The notes: generated from the sequence alone by a model not told the origin. DNA of 64,000 nt from Podarcis raffonei (GCF_027172205.1 NC_070607.1:68820831-68884830); one strand, 5' to 3'; counted from the first letter of the stretch, positions 32,801-43,640 are shown. A program made the numbers and translations.

Positions 32801-35800
32801 TAAGTATCTTCTCCTAAAATTTATCAAAATCCTTGAGGTGTTCTTCAGCAGGATCTTCCTTTGTCATTATTTAACTCCAGAAAATGAAAAATAACTGTCT
32901 GGCATCCTAATCTAATATTCTGGCAGAAAGTCATGCATACTGCCACATCCATACACACAGTCTATTATAGACTGTGCCCTTAGTGCCCTGTGCAGTAGTT
33001 TGCATGGAGGCTGCTGCATATAGATCTGTATAGTGTAAGGTATGTGGTCAGGCATAGCTTAATCCATTTGTAGATGTAGCTTGTTCCACATATAGCTGTC
33101 TCCACATCTTGGATAGCAGACTAGTGTTTAGGAACCAAGTTGTGTTCAAAGTGCTCATATGGAAGAAGAGGAGGAGTTTGGATTTGATATCCCGCTTTAT
33201 CACTACCCGAAGGAGTCTCAAAGTGGCTAACATTCTCCTTTCCCTTCCTCCCCCACAACAAACACTCTGTGAGGTGAGTGGGGCTGAGAGACTTGAAAGA
33301 AGTGTGACTAGCCCAAGGTCACCCAGCAGCTGCATGTGGAGGAGCAGGGAAGTGAACCCGGTTCACCAGATTACAAGTCTACCGCTCTTAACCACTACAC
33401 CACACTGGAAGAACTTATTTCGAAGAAAGCTATTTTGAATAAAGCGCCCATCCCTGCAAGACTGTTGCAGGCTTTCCTCTGCTATTCTTGTTTCCTCCTT
33501 AAATACTATTGCAGGGATAGGGAGCCTGTGGCCCTCCATATATTTCTGGACTACAAGTCCCATCATCCTTGATCATTGGCTATAATTGCTAGGGCTGATT
33601 AGAGCTGTAGGCCAGCAACATCTGGAAGGCCACAGGTTCTCCAGCCCTGTACTAAGGTCTCTGTTTTTCATGGTGCCTTGACAAGGGTTAGCGATTTCTC
33701 CAAATGTTTATTTGACTACCAAATCAAATAAACCTGGCCACCTTTATTAGTAAAAATGAAGTAGTATCTAATATAAGAAATATCAATACCTTTGGGACCA
33801 TAGATTTTATGGCCACTGATGCTCATTAAATCAATTTTCATATCATTGACATTTAGAGGAATTTTCCCAACTGCCTGTGCAGCATCTGTATGAAAGAAAA
33901 TTTTATGGGAACTGCAGATCTGACCTACAATGCAAAAACAACATGGTTCAGAATGAAGTATTATTTATATTTTATGAAAATGTTGAAAGATTTTAAACAT
34001 ACTGATTTTATCAATCAATTCAAATGTATTGCTAAAACCCAGAGGTCATCACAAAATAAATCTGGGAACAGATATAATACAAATGATGTCTGTGTTTCAC
34101 TGTACTGTTAGCTTTCAACTGCTGGGAGGTGGGCATTTAGATGGGAGTGAAATGGCTCAAAATAAACAGGGGGGGGGGAATCCTCCACGGTCCTGCTCCA
34201 AGAGTAGACACATAAACAACAACCTTGAAGTTCTTTTTTTAAAAGGTTTGGAAATCTGGTCACAGATCTCACATGTAACATCTATTTTGACCTTCACAAA
34301 TTATTGACAGACATAGAAAAGCTGTCAGATATTGATTGTGAGCCAGTGATTTGTTTCTAAGTCACCACAATTATGTAGCTATTCTATGCTTCAACAGTGT
34401 GTGCTTCATTGTCGAGCTTTATAAGTATTTGGCATTTTAGCTCAAGATATGATGTTTGTTTGTTTGATTTAGTATTTATTTCAAATTTCATAACCAGTTT
34501 TTTGAGGAACTTTTTCCATAAAGCATCTTACAATCTTTCATAAAATCAATTCCACCCAAACTGTCAACTTACCAATGTCCTTAACTGGCTGTACCACTCC
34601 TATTTCATTATTCACAGTCATTACTGAAACCAATCCTGTGTCTGGTTGTATTGCATTTTTTAGATCCTGGTGGAAATCATAGAAGAGAATTAATTCGAAC
34701 TGCATTAGCACTGCAAATGAAACTTATTTTACAATTACACTGCACTTTTAACATATAAGCACCATTATATTCAATAGGGCATACTCCCTGTGCTAAGATG
34801 TGCACTCTAAATGGTTAGAGATATAAATCAATTTATTCTACTAGTACATAAAGTGTCCTTTCTTTGAATGCACCTGCTAAACTGATCCAATTTTGTACAA
34901 TATACTAGGTAAGCAGTAAACCTCACCCTTTTGTCACTGCAATCCAACAAACATTTCACCAGTTTTTACTTAGACAGCTCTCTGTAGCATCCATATTCTA
35001 AGTGAAAGACTGCATTTTTGTTAACATTCTATTGCAAAGGACTGAAAAAGGGAGAAGCTGCAATCACATGAATACAAATTTGGAAACAAGTGATTTACCT
35101 TTAAATCTATAATCCCATTTTTCTGTACAGGCAAGTATGTGACTTGAAATCCCTCAGCTTCTAGGGCACGGCATGAATCCAGCACACACTTGTGTTCTGT
35201 TTGTGTTGTAATTATATGTTTCTTTCTGGATTTATAGAATCTTCCAACACCCTTTACACAGATAAAACGGAAAAAATTTTTAGATCAAAACTGCTGGAAA
35301 TCCGTAGTTTCTATAAGTATCAAATAAAAAAATGTAAAACGCCCAGTTACCTTGAAGCTTCAGGCAATAGACAACAAATCCTAGGCACATTTACTCAGAA
35401 CTAGGTCCCACCAAGTGCAGGGGGGTTTACTCCCAAAAGTGTGCATAGGATTGCAGCCCAAAATGGTAGACACTTACATGGGAGTAAGCCCCACTGAACA
35501 CAATGAGATTTACTTGTGAGTAAATATGCAAAGGATTGCATATGAAAAACTATTCAAGTAATCTTGGCAATTTTCAACTTTAGCTCAGTTTTTTAAGTAA
35601 GTGTCATGGTTTCATTTTTACATATTTTCATTTTTTACATATTTACACAACATTTTTCCTCAGTGCAATTATGGGAAATAGCTACAAAGCAAAACTGTAG
35701 CCACAGAAACCTTACAAACTGCAGTGCAGAGAAGAATCTTGAAAAGAGACCTGTCGGTTAGTTTTGATGATGCAACTCTCTCTTTGCATAACTGTTTTAA

Positions 35801-38800
35801 GTACAAAGCAGGCAGAATTAGGTTTGGTTATACAATAGGCCTCTTAACATCAAGAAACATTAGTGCAATCTACTTTAAGGAAGACAGAAGTTTAATTCAA
35901 CTACCAGTACAATCTTACATGCATGTCTGCACAGAAGGAAGTCCCACTGTGTTCAATAGGGCTTACCTCCTAATAAGTGAGTTCAAGACCACAGCCGGAG
36001 GCTCTTATGCACACTTACCCAAAAAAGTCCCACGGAATTCAGTAGGACTTACTTTTGAGTAGACGTGCATAGGAGTGTGCTGTGAACCTGGTTAAGTTTA
36101 CACCAAGTTGTTTTAGGAACTTACAGTATATCGCTATACGATCTCAACCAAGTTACAATTACAATACATTTATATCAGAAACAACAAAGTATCTCTAGAT
36201 ATTTAACATGACGCAGTATGCTCATCCTGCAAATGCAAAAACAATAACATTATCCAAATAACTTTATGTAGAGAATTGTGACTTCCACAGACTTAAAAAA
36301 AAACTGCACACAAGATAATAGGTTTAGCACTTTTTAAGACTTGCCAATACTTTTATTTATTCTCAGGTAAAGCCAAAAAATATACACAGGATTGCACTGT
36401 TAGTTGCTGCAATTGTATTAAGCTTCTGCCTTAATTATAACACAAGACAGGACAGTAATATTTGAACATCCAGACTACTGTGAATTGTTTTTACATCACC
36501 ATCACTTGGCATTACAATATACTCATTTACCTTAATTGCTATGTTGTTTGATTCTGTTGCCCCACTGGTAAAAATAATTTCTCTAGGATCTGCTCCTATT
36601 AACGATGCAACTTGCTGTTTAAAAAAAGACAGAACACAATAATATAATGTTACTACTTTGAGGCAGAAAACCACATTCACCAGACAATTTTTGTAACAGC
36701 TTTCAAAACACAACTGCTTCATAAGTCAGCAAAGGCAGATTTAGAATTAAACTGCATTTTTATGCCCACAGGTGGTAGTGCAGCCACTTCTTTATATTAA
36801 AAACAAAACAAAACTTGGTCTAGTAGCATTTGCCACCTACTGCCTGGCCACTAGTACTCTCTTTTGGAGGGAAGGTAGCAGCAGCGCATCTATGGGCACT
36901 CTTGGAGGACAGATTACCTTAACCCACTAACCCACTGCAATCTAGATTCAGGTCTGATTTCATGGCTGAATTGCCTTGGTTGCTCTGATGGGTTGTCTTT
37001 ATCAAAAAAGGGACAGGGGAGTGTGACCCTGTTACTATTACTTGATCTCCCAGAGGCTTTTGATGCAATTAACAATAGTAACCTCCTGGGATGAGTGTTA
37101 GAGGCACTGTGTTGCAGTGGTTTTGCTCCTATCTCCAGGGCTGATTTCAAGGAATAGCACTGCATGGGAGTTTTGTTGGCCCCCCGCAAAGTGGGCTATG
37201 GGGTGCCACAGGAAACCGTCCTGACCCCAGGGCTGTTTAACATCTGTATGAAGCTGTTAGGTGTCATTGTTAGGAGATTTGGAGTAAGGTGTTACCAGTA
37301 TGCTGATGACACCCTGCTCTATCTATTTCTCTCTGACATCTAAATCAGATGAGGCTATGCAAATATTAAACATGCTTGGATGAAGTTGTGGGATGGATGA
37401 TAGCCAATAAACTGAAAATGAATCCTGACAAGATGGAAGCTCTGTGGGTAACTGGTACCCAAGTCCAGAAGGCAGCTCAGTTGCCTATCCTGGGTTGGAC
37501 TGCATTTTTCCTGAACAATCAGGTATGTAGCTTAGGTGTACTGCTGACTCCAACTTTGTCACTATAGGCCCAAGTAGTCTTGGGCTCAGAGCACCTTCTT
37601 TCAGCTTTCTATCAGTTTTGGCTGCACAAGGATAGCTTGGCCACAGCGGTCCATATATTTATCCCCTCCAGGTTGAATTACTAGAATGTGCTCTACGTGA
37701 AGCTGTCCTTGAGGTTTGTCTGGAAGCTGCAACTGGCACTGAATGCCAGGCTTTTTCAGGATAGCACTACTGGCTATTGTTCATGTTGGTTTTACATTGG
37801 GTTTAATGTACTCTTAACTGTTTTATGTTTGTATCTTGCTTTTCTTTATTTTGTATACTGTCTTGCCAAAGGCAAGGTGATTCTTTTAAAATAAGATTCA
37901 GAAGCAATACAAAATACACAGGTGAGTGAGAAGATTAAAGATTTTATTCTAAAACATCAAGCAATGTATACAAAGCAAGCACTTCAATCTGCTACTTGGA
38001 AGCCCACAAGAAGTGGCAAAGTGACTCCCCCAGGTAGTCTCAGTTTGCACGGCCCTGCAGCCAATCAGTCCGTGCATGAGCTTCAGAGAAACTCTGCCCA
38101 AACCACCTGATTTTATAGATAGCCTTGTGCCTTCCTAGACTGGCTACCTGCAGATAATCCATTAGCTGCCCCCTCCCTCCCTCCCAATGTCTCACTTTCT
38201 CAAAACAATGTCCAATAGCAAAGAAGGTACCCGGCATTATCCTCCACAACTGATTAAGGCAGCTGTGGGAGGGGGGCATCACCTTCTCGTTCTCAGGACA
38301 TTAAAGACTGTTCTCACACCAGCAAAAAAAATTAACAACAGCGAGGGAGGGGGAAGGAACAGAAGCAGGAAGGGTAACCATGTCAGATCACTAACTCCTC
38401 AATACAATTTGTCTTCTGGATGAAATTCCCATACATATACTGCCATGAGATTTGACTGATAAGCAGTTCATAAACAAATTATAAGAAAAATGCAGAAATC
38501 TCACCTGTCTAGCTTTTTCCATAGCAGATTCACTCTCCCAACCATAAGCATGAGTTCTTGAGTGTGGGTTACCATAAAAATGCACAAGATAGGGAAGCAT
38601 GGTATCCAAAACCCTAGGGTCCTAGAACAAAATATTAATAGTTATTCTATTTCATTTCATCATTAAAAAAAAAAATCTGTATCGAAGAGTTTTCCCCTAC
38701 ACACCCAAATGCTTGGAACACACCCTGCCCTCTTATTAAGGCTACAATCTTCTTTCTGTTTGTGTACACAAAACAGTACGGCCAGTATGGCAGCAGTCTT

Positions 38801-40722
38801 TATTTCAGAGTAAATAGGATTAAAATGTGATTAAGAACAGGCTGTAAATGTTCAGCCATGTTCTCTTACTACTAGATCCAATGAGAAGTATCTGACTCAG
38901 TCAGACTAGGAATTATCATTTCTACAGTTCTAGCCTGAGTACATCTTAGTCAGATATCACATTGTATTATTCTCTCACCTATCAAACATCTCAGGGTAGA
39001 CAGGAAACTTGGGCTGTGATCCTATGCACTTACCTAGCAGTAAGCCCCCACTGAACATAGTAGGATTTACCTCTGAGTAAATAGTGCAGGACTACTCTGT
39101 AAACAATGTGTTTGTTTAAACAAATGCTCCTCAAAAGAGTACAGTACTTAGTTCACAAACCAGAGGAGTAGTTGCTTGGACATCCATGTACAATGGTCGA
39201 AGCGAAGTTTCATCAGCACTGCCTATGCCTAGGGAAAGACAACTATATGAGTGACAAATGCAAATTTGCAGAAGATATCATTTCTACTATGGGGTCGAGG
39301 ACTTATTCCAGTATGTAGTATAATATGAAGATTAATTAATGCACAAGCAATTCAGACAGGTGGTTAAAACATATTTTTCAAAAATACTTCCACTTTAAGT
39401 TCAGCTTCAGAAGCTGATACACAGGACTATATTGTTCAGGCAACTATAACAAAGCATTTCAACCAGAAAGTGGCATTTTAAAAGTTTGAAACTGAACCAC
39501 CAGCAGAAATCAATTGAACTGAGCTCACACAATAGTGAAGTGTTCAAAGAGCAAGATTATCTCCATAGCTTAGCTATATGTAACATATAAAACATTTTCA
39601 GATTCAGAATGTTTGGTTCCTATTAGGATTGCTGAGAAAAGGTTTCCAACCAGTGATGCAGTGGAGCAGGAACATGGGAGCTTCAGTAGTTATTCATACC
39701 TGGAGCAATGGCATCTGACTGGGCAGTATTTGCCAGCACTGCAAGCTTGGAAGTTGGATCTGGTCTGGCACATAATACTTTTATTAGGTAGGCTAGGCTC
39801 AGACTTTAACTGGCCCAAGGTCACCCAGTGAACTTCATGGCTGATTGAAGATGTGAACCCAAGTCCCTCCCATTCTAAAAATGGGCATTATGCAATGTAT
39901 TGCTGATCAACAAAGAAGCCTACTCCCCACCCTTTAACTGTTCTTAGGAATGTAACCATGTGAGCTGTCGCGATGAGTTCCTGCCCTTCCAACATTACTA
40001 ACTACGCCACTTTTGCAAACCCAAGGTTGGGCCTGTAACTTTCAAAGGGCTGTAATCCCACCCCCGTCATCTCAACGATCCCTTGGGCTGCGACAGTAGG
40101 ACTCAATCGCAATGCCGTTTGCTGCAGCTGACGGGAGAGAAAGTTGGACGGACCACCACAACACCGGGAGGCGTAGCTATTTATTTACACGTTCTCTTTC
40201 TGCGCTTGAGCTCTTCGCATCGTGCCCGGGGCTAGTAGTAGCGTCGCTGCGGCGGCTCTACCCCGTCGGATCTTGCGGCTCTACGGCCCCGATCCTCTAC
40301 TACTTTCACATTCAGCCAAGGTTGTTTCCAGATGACAGCAAACCCACTTCAGAGAGTAAGCCCTCAACAGGAAAAAAATGAAATACTGAGCAAGCTGCCT
40401 TAGGGAAGAAGGGACCAGGCGACTCTCACTCGTGTTTGGGTTTTTCCCCCTGCGCGAGCTTCCCAAGCCCGCAGCAGCGGAAAACATAACATTGCCCAGG
40501 AGGCAGATGCCATCGCAGCTGCGGAAGGGAGCCGCCTACCAGCTGCTTCTGCTGAAACTCGCGATCCGCCGGGCGTCCCGCCAGGCTCGCTCGCCCTTCT
40601 GGCGGGATTGCAAAGGACAGAGCGCCGTTACCTTGCTGCTGCGGAACCCCTGAAAGCCGCCTCCTTTGGCCGGCTAGCAGTCCTCTCAGAGCCCGCCATG
40701 TCGCCGGCCGCACCGCCATCAT
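26871..40722 (-). CDS. NFS1: Cysteine desulfurase, mitochondrial (13 coding exons)
   Basis: PLP enzyme that takes sulfur from cysteine for Fe-S cluster assembly in mitochondria, working with ISD11, ACP and ISCU. Coding exons in order: 40632-40722, 39161-39228, 38505-38621, 36531-36614, 35099-35253, 34573-34666, 33790-33924, 32203-32360, 31097-31202, 29771-29852, 27902-27985, 27547-27636, 26871-26934. Exon phases chain correctly throughout, giving about 441 residues (human 457), except that coding exon 5 is 2 nt too long. The N-terminus ([19 protein letters not shown]) is an Arg-rich mitochondrial presequence. Key parts seen: [15 protein letters not shown], the TSGATESNN cofactor region, TEHKCVLDS, the PLP lysine in [10 protein letters not shown], the [13 protein letters not shown] segment, the catalytic cysteine in SSGSACTSAS, and the C-terminus KSIKWTQH. 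The intron after 27902 has a GC donor; the others read as GT-AG. Start: the first of two adjacent ATGs at 40722; an in-frame ATG at 40764 is less likely. Confidence 0.96.
27746..27879. mobile_element. Hairpin MITE (hAT-like) in NFS1 intron 11
   Basis: About 134 bp and almost entirely self-complementary. The left arm GGCATAGGCAAAGTTGGCCC...CCAGATGTTTT pairs with the right arm AAAACATCTGGAGGACC...TTTGCCTATGC. The centre repeats GACTACAACTCCCA against GGGAGTTGTAGTC. Related, more decayed copies occur at 33511-33655 and 47855-47995. It fills half of a 265-nt intron. Confidence 0.8.
27901..27902 (-). other. NFS1: GC-type 5' splice site of NFS1 intron 11
   Basis: The exon ends ...TCCATAAG and the intron begins GCAAGG; the paired acceptor is TTTCAG before 27636. 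Reading phase (AG + G = Arg, then FGIGRF) requires exactly this junction. GC-AG introns are about 1% of vertebrate introns. Confidence 0.85.
28000..29400. other. NFS1 intron 10, left part
   Basis: Part of the intron between coding exons 10 and 11 (27986-29770). No exon and no clearly assignable repeat was recognised in this part. Confidence 0.5.
29404..29461 (+). repeat. (GAA)n microsatellite
   Basis: About 50 bp of GAA units with a GAG/GGA end. It forms the 3' tail side of the SINE next to it (the tail is TTC-type on the SINE strand). Confidence 0.9.
29462..29706 (-). mobile_element. tRNA-derived CORE-SINE (MIR-like)
   Basis: On the minus strand the element starts with a tRNA-like head (TGGTGTAGTGGTTAAGAG, with a CCGGGTTTGATTCCCC B-box). 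The MIR core follows (TGACCTTGGGCTAGTCACAC), then a tail ending in ATATCAAGTCCAAACACC and TTC repeats. It lies in NFS1 intron 10, about 65 nt from the exon 10 donor. A second copy lies at 33161-33408. Confidence 0.85.
29917..30290 (-). mobile_element. CR1 LINE 3' fragment split by a MITE
   Basis: The left piece is AGAATCACAGAATGATAG and the right piece is GACTACAAGGGTCATCTAG, then TCCAACCCCCTGCAATGCAG. Together they are the CR1 3' end seen at 3371. The MITE at 29938-30190 sits between them with TA on both sides. Confidence 0.8.
29938..30190. mobile_element. Tigger/pogo-like MITE, intact termini
   Basis: The termini CAGTGGTACCTCGCAAGACG and ...CGTCTTGCGAGGTACCACTG are perfect inverted repeats flanked by TA on both sides. 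The interior is built of CGCAAGACGAA units. It is 253 bp and non-coding, and was inserted into a pre-existing CR1 fragment. Confidence 0.85.
31420..31625. repeat. Unnamed interspersed repeat, copy 1
   Basis: CACCTGCACAATGGGACTTC opens the copy and CTTGCACAACATTGGATTCC closes it as its approximate inverse, around a CCCCCAAATATGCCCC centre. It shares layout with 32520-32745 and, in its centre, with 56760-56925. The layout suggests a hAT-like non-autonomous element. Confidence 0.4.
32520..32745. repeat. Unnamed interspersed repeat, copy 2
   Basis: It has a strong internal palindrome: CCCAAAAATCTACTCCAGAG against CTCTGGAGATTTTTGGGG at 32609-32651. The outer parts (ACTTGTGCAATGGGAATCTG and CATTTTGTTGGATCTCATC) are similar to copy 1. 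It lies in NFS1 intron 7. Confidence 0.5.
33161..33408 (-). mobile_element. tRNA-derived CORE-SINE (MIR-like), second copy
   Basis: Same structure as 29462-29706: a head CAGTGTGGTGTAGTGGTTAA, core TGACCTTGGGCTAGTCACAC, and a tail GGATATCAAATCCAAACTCC then TCTTC. It lies in the NFS1 intron between coding exons 7 and 8. Confidence 0.85.
33511..33655. mobile_element. Hairpin MITE (hAT-like), decayed copy
   Basis: GGGAGCCTGTGGCCCTCCAT, then GACTACAAGTCCCATCATCC, with an inverted end ACATCTGGAAGGCCACAGGT. It belongs to the same family as 27746-27879. Confidence 0.6.
34755..34810. repeat. Short palindromic interspersed repeat, decayed
   Basis: ATTCAATAGGGCATACTCCC, then TGCTAAGATGTGCACTC. This is a partial copy of the family clustered at 35395-36080. 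Confidence 0.45.
35099..35253 (-). CDS. NFS1: NFS1 coding exon 5, frame broken in this sequence
   Basis: The exon encodes [11 protein letters not shown] and then, in another frame, [20 protein letters not shown] and onward to KNGIIDLK. Splice sites are good on both sides (TAAAG before 35253 and AAAG|GTAAAT after 35099), and the flanking exons are phase 0 on both sides, so 153 nt are expected, but 155 are present. The surplus is in a T run at 35219-35223 (five T where three would keep KKH in frame). Read literally, translation ends soon after KKN. All other NFS1 exons keep frame, so an assembly homopolymer error is likelier than true loss of this essential gene. Confidence 0.9.
35395..36080. 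repeat. Cluster of four short palindromic repeats
   Basis: Four copies of the AAGTCCCA / TGGGGCTTAC family lie within 690 bp of one NFS1 intron: about 35395-35462, 35470-35545, 35905-35972 and 36010-36080. Typical strings are GGGAGTAAGCCCCACTGAAC, GAAGTCCCACTGTGTTCAAT and AAGTCCCACGGAATTCAGTA, each with a TGCATAGGATTGCA-like end. Confidence 0.65.
36930..37890 (+). mobile_element. L2-type LINE reverse transcriptase fragment
   Basis: The plus strand translates piecewise to L2/CR1-group RT motifs: [13 protein letters not shown], then [17 protein letters not shown], the catalytic [12 protein letters not shown], and [27 protein letters not shown]-containing end follows. Frames change several times and both ends are missing. 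It lies in the NFS1 intron between coding exons 3 and 4. Confidence 0.8.
37900..38480. other. NFS1 intron sequence, unassigned
   Basis: Sequence between the L2 fragment and coding exon 3. It is richer in GC than its surroundings at 38000-38300 and may be an unrecognised transposon. No coding or RNA gene is recognised. Confidence 0.4.
39012..39098. repeat. Short palindromic interspersed repeat
   Basis: GATCCTATGCACTTACCTAG, CAGTAAGCCCCCACTGAACA, TAGTAGGATTTACCTCTGAG. This is a good copy of the family. It lies about 60 nt from NFS1 coding exon 2 (39161). Confidence 0.6.
39775..39870 (-). mobile_element. MIR fragment
   Basis: The plus strand reads CTGGCCCAAGGTCACCCAGT followed by GAACTTCATGGCTG and TGTGAACCCAAGTCCC. 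This is the reverse complement of the old MIR core and B-box region. It is diverged and lies in NFS1 intron 1. Confidence 0.6.
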
Positions 40723-41060
40723 CGTCACTCCTTCTCCCGGCGGAGCGCAGCCACAGGCACCCACAACAACGACGCTCGCCTCTTCGCCTCCCCCCTCCCC
40801 GCCGGGAGAGCCGTTTCCTGCGACGTAATCGGAGTGCGACGGAAGCGCAGGCCGCGCTGAGGGAAACTCGGGTGGAACGAAGCGCGGAGTGGTCGAGGTG
40901 AGGGGGGACGAGGGAAGAAGCAGGGAGAAGGCTGTTTGCAGGCGGGCCCAGAGAGCGAGGTGGTCCAGGGTGGGCTTTCTGACGCTGGGTATCCGGGTGG
41001 GGGTGGGGTGGGGTCTCTCTCGGTTGCTATAGCGATGCCGCCGTTTGCGTCGTTCTCGTC
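40080..41060. promoter_or_regulatory. CpG island, bidirectional NFS1/ROMO1 promoter
   Basis: CpG-rich sequence covers NFS1 exon 1 (minus) and the first ROMO1 exon (plus). Their transcripts diverge from within roughly 175 bp (NFS1 ATG at 40722, ROMO1 first-exon donor at 40897). Visible candidate sites include an ETS-type CGGAAGCG at 40840-40847, a CRE-like GACGTAA at 40822-40828 and an inverted ETS core TTTCCTG just before it. No TATA box is evident. Both genes serve mitochondria, and the head-to-head layout is the same in human. Confidence 0.8.
40860..40897 (+). other. ROMO1: ROMO1 non-coding first exon (3' part)
   Basis: The donor GTCGAG|GTGAGG gives an exon end at 40897. The exon start cannot be fixed from sequence. 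The intron then runs to the acceptor TTTTTAG at 42354, immediately before the ATG. Confidence 0.6.
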
Positions 41061-42354
41061 TCCCGAGCTTTTCCCCGCGTCGTTGGCCTTCGTGGTTTCA
41101 GCGAAACTGAGAAACTCAATAAGCAAGTGGGACAGAAAGATAACGCGCGCCCTTAAACGCACGATATTTAAAGACCTCGGTGTTCGTTGCCACGTAACCT
41201 AAAAATTATAAAGTCGCGGGTGTTATTCTGGAGCTCATCTTATTGCGCCCCCTCCCCCGCACATCCCCAGCAAAGATCTGTCAGTCTTTTGTGAATTATT
41301 CCTCTTTTCGTCTCTGTATCCCTTTAAAAGCGGCAGTGTTTTTCCAGAAACGGGTCCGTTTCTCCATATTGGAGGAAATTGCTGATACTCGTACAAGAGA
41401 TAAGCAAGAATATAGGGATTTTAATCTTTAAATTAGAATGGCTATGCTGCTGGCTTTTTGGTGTGTTGTTTTTTAAATATAAAAAGCATTACGTAAGCGT
41501 CTACGAGTTCAAGGTCTAGATTGCGCCACATTACAAATAATGGCTGAACTCCCTGGAAGATTCAGTGGGGATATATATCCTTCAAGCTAATGTTAACAAT
41601 ATATTTGTCTGTTGTCAGTCCCTTTTGGTTTGGGATTGTTTGGCAACTTGTTTGTTTGAACTTCTGCTTGCTAAACTACTGAACTACTACAAGTGTTACC
41701 TAGTGAGAAAGTATTGCTCCATAATTTAAATATTTAATAATTTAAACAGTTGCAAAATAGAACTTTGTCTAAGTATTTCTTAAGAGACCAGACAGGGTAG
41801 TTAATGGAAATAGCTTAAAATCTCAAAGTTTATAGTTCATTTCTAAGTTGCTGTTCATTCAATGAAGTCGATTTGTAACAGTACTTTAATATACATTGCA
41901 AAATGAATTTTTTTTAATTTTTTTTAATGATGTTGAGTCTAAAGTGCTTTTCAGCCTAGTCCATAACTGACTTGCATTCATCCTTTTTACATTTCTATCA
42001 CACAGTTGATTGGCAATCCCAAAGAAAATGTGACTAGAATAATACAGTACTAGGTTTAGTGGAGGAAACTAATTACCGTATCTTCACACAGGTAGTGCTT
42101 ACTGCATGTTTAACTCATTTGCCTCCCTGGGGCATTCTGAGAAAATCTTTGTGGTCTTTGTGAAGCAAATAAATAAATGAATTCCTATGGTGCTACTGTT
42201 GAAAACTTCTTGGTGCAGGGACTTCTTTTTCACCTTTGTTATTCCTAACAGTCATGTACATTTCATATTTGGAGTGGTCTATCCACACCGGAGATGAGGA
42301 TTATCTTCTGCATGGAAGCGATAGATATTCTTTAAGTATTTTTTATATTTTTAG

Positions 42355-43402
42355 ATGCCTGTGACAGTGGGGCCATATGGCCAGTCCCAACCCAGTTGCT
42401 TTGACAGAGTGAAAATGGGCTTCATGATGGGCTTTGCTGTTGGTATGGCAGCGGGTGCACTGTTTGGCACATTTTCTTGTCTCAGGTATGTTGGAATGTA
42501 GTTGAATGCAACATAAATCCTAAGAAGAATCTTCTTCGTTAGCTTTCCTGGCTTAGGAACAGAGCAAAATAATGCAATATGATTGTATCACAGGCAGTAA
42601 CCATTTCGAGCAGGGATTCCATTTCCAGCCCAGCAGGAGTCAGAGATGCAGATATGTGTCCCGCCCTCATTATGGCCATGGTCTGCACTCTTCCAAGTCC
42701 ATAAGGACCCATGTGTCAGTGATTGCGTGTCAATTGGACGTGCCCCAAATGGCTACCGCCTGTACTTAACAATCTTTTATGCTTACTTCCCCACTTGTTC
42801 TGTGGATTGTTGCCAGATAACAGACCCATGACTGCAATCCTGTACATTTCTGAGAGCAAGATGCATTCATGAGTATAAAGCTTTAGATAAAATCTATAGT
42901 AGAAATTACTTCAGCTGGAGAGTAATTAGTACTAAGACTTTGTACTCTTAAACTGTGTTTGTATATATATACTAGCAAAGTAAAGGATGGGGTTTGGGAT
43001 TAATACTAAATCTTAAAAGATGTGTGTTTTCAAATGACCTATCATTAACCTCTTCTCTTTGAATTAAGAGTTTAGTTTTTAGGAAGTACTTCTGTTTATT
43101 AAGTTGCACTGGCTGGCAGACCACCCCGTGCTTACTATGAGCTAACTTGCTGTATAGGTCACTCCAAAGTACCCACTCAAAATTAGTGAAGTTTTTTTAC
43201 GTTGATTGCATTTCCCAGTAATCAGAAACAAAATTATTTTCCCGTGATTATTGTGGGAAGTAACCACCTCTGTCATTGTTTCTTCTCTTTTAGGTTTGGC
43301 ATGAGAGGGCGAGAACTGATGGGTGGTGTTGGCAAAACCATGATGCAGAGTGGTGGAACTTTTGGGACATTTATGGCAATTGGCATGGGAATCCGCTGTT
43401 AA
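42355..43402 (+). CDS. ROMO1: Reactive oxygen species modulator 1 / TIM21-linked MGR2 homologue
   Basis: Two coding exons, 42355-42485 and 43294-43402, joined in frame (AG + G = Arg), give 79 residues. The protein begins [20 protein letters not shown] and ends MAIGMGIRC, nearly identical in length and sequence to the mammalian protein. Two hydrophobic glycine-rich segments form the membrane hairpin: [20 protein letters not shown] and [15 protein letters not shown]. The basic loop between them is [15 protein letters not shown]. It sits in the mitochondrial inner membrane, is the homologue of yeast Mgr2 in the TIM23 translocase, and affects ROS production and cristae. The ATG is the first triplet of its exon, so the 5' UTR lies almost wholly in the first exon at about 40.87 kb. 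Confidence 0.97.
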
Positions 43403-43463
43403 TGTTACTTTTCTATCACGAAGACCAATGCCCCTGCAAGTTGGAAGTTCTGCTATGTAGTAG

Positions 43464-43469
43464 AATAAA
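43464..43469 (+). promoter_or_regulatory. ROMO1: ROMO1 polyadenylation hexamer (proximal)
   Basis: AATAAA 62 nt after the stop codon, fitting the short ROMO1 3' UTR. A second hexamer lies at 43635-43640. Confidence 0.6.
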
Positions 43470-43634
43470 AATCTCTGCACCAAGATTGAATAATCCATCA
43501 AAATAAGTTTCGGCCGTTATTGCTGTAGCAAGAGTTTGTAAATCTTTTTCTCCGTAACAAAAGTGGCAAAGGCAGTGGAGATTTAGAAGCAATGGAATCT
43601 CTGTATACAGTGAATCTCCGTGGATGTGACCTCA

Positions 43635-43640
43635 AATAAA
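43635..43640 (+). promoter_or_regulatory. ROMO1: ROMO1 polyadenylation hexamer (distal)
   Basis: AATAAA within CTCAAATAAATGACC, about 230 nt after the stop codon. Confidence 0.45.
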
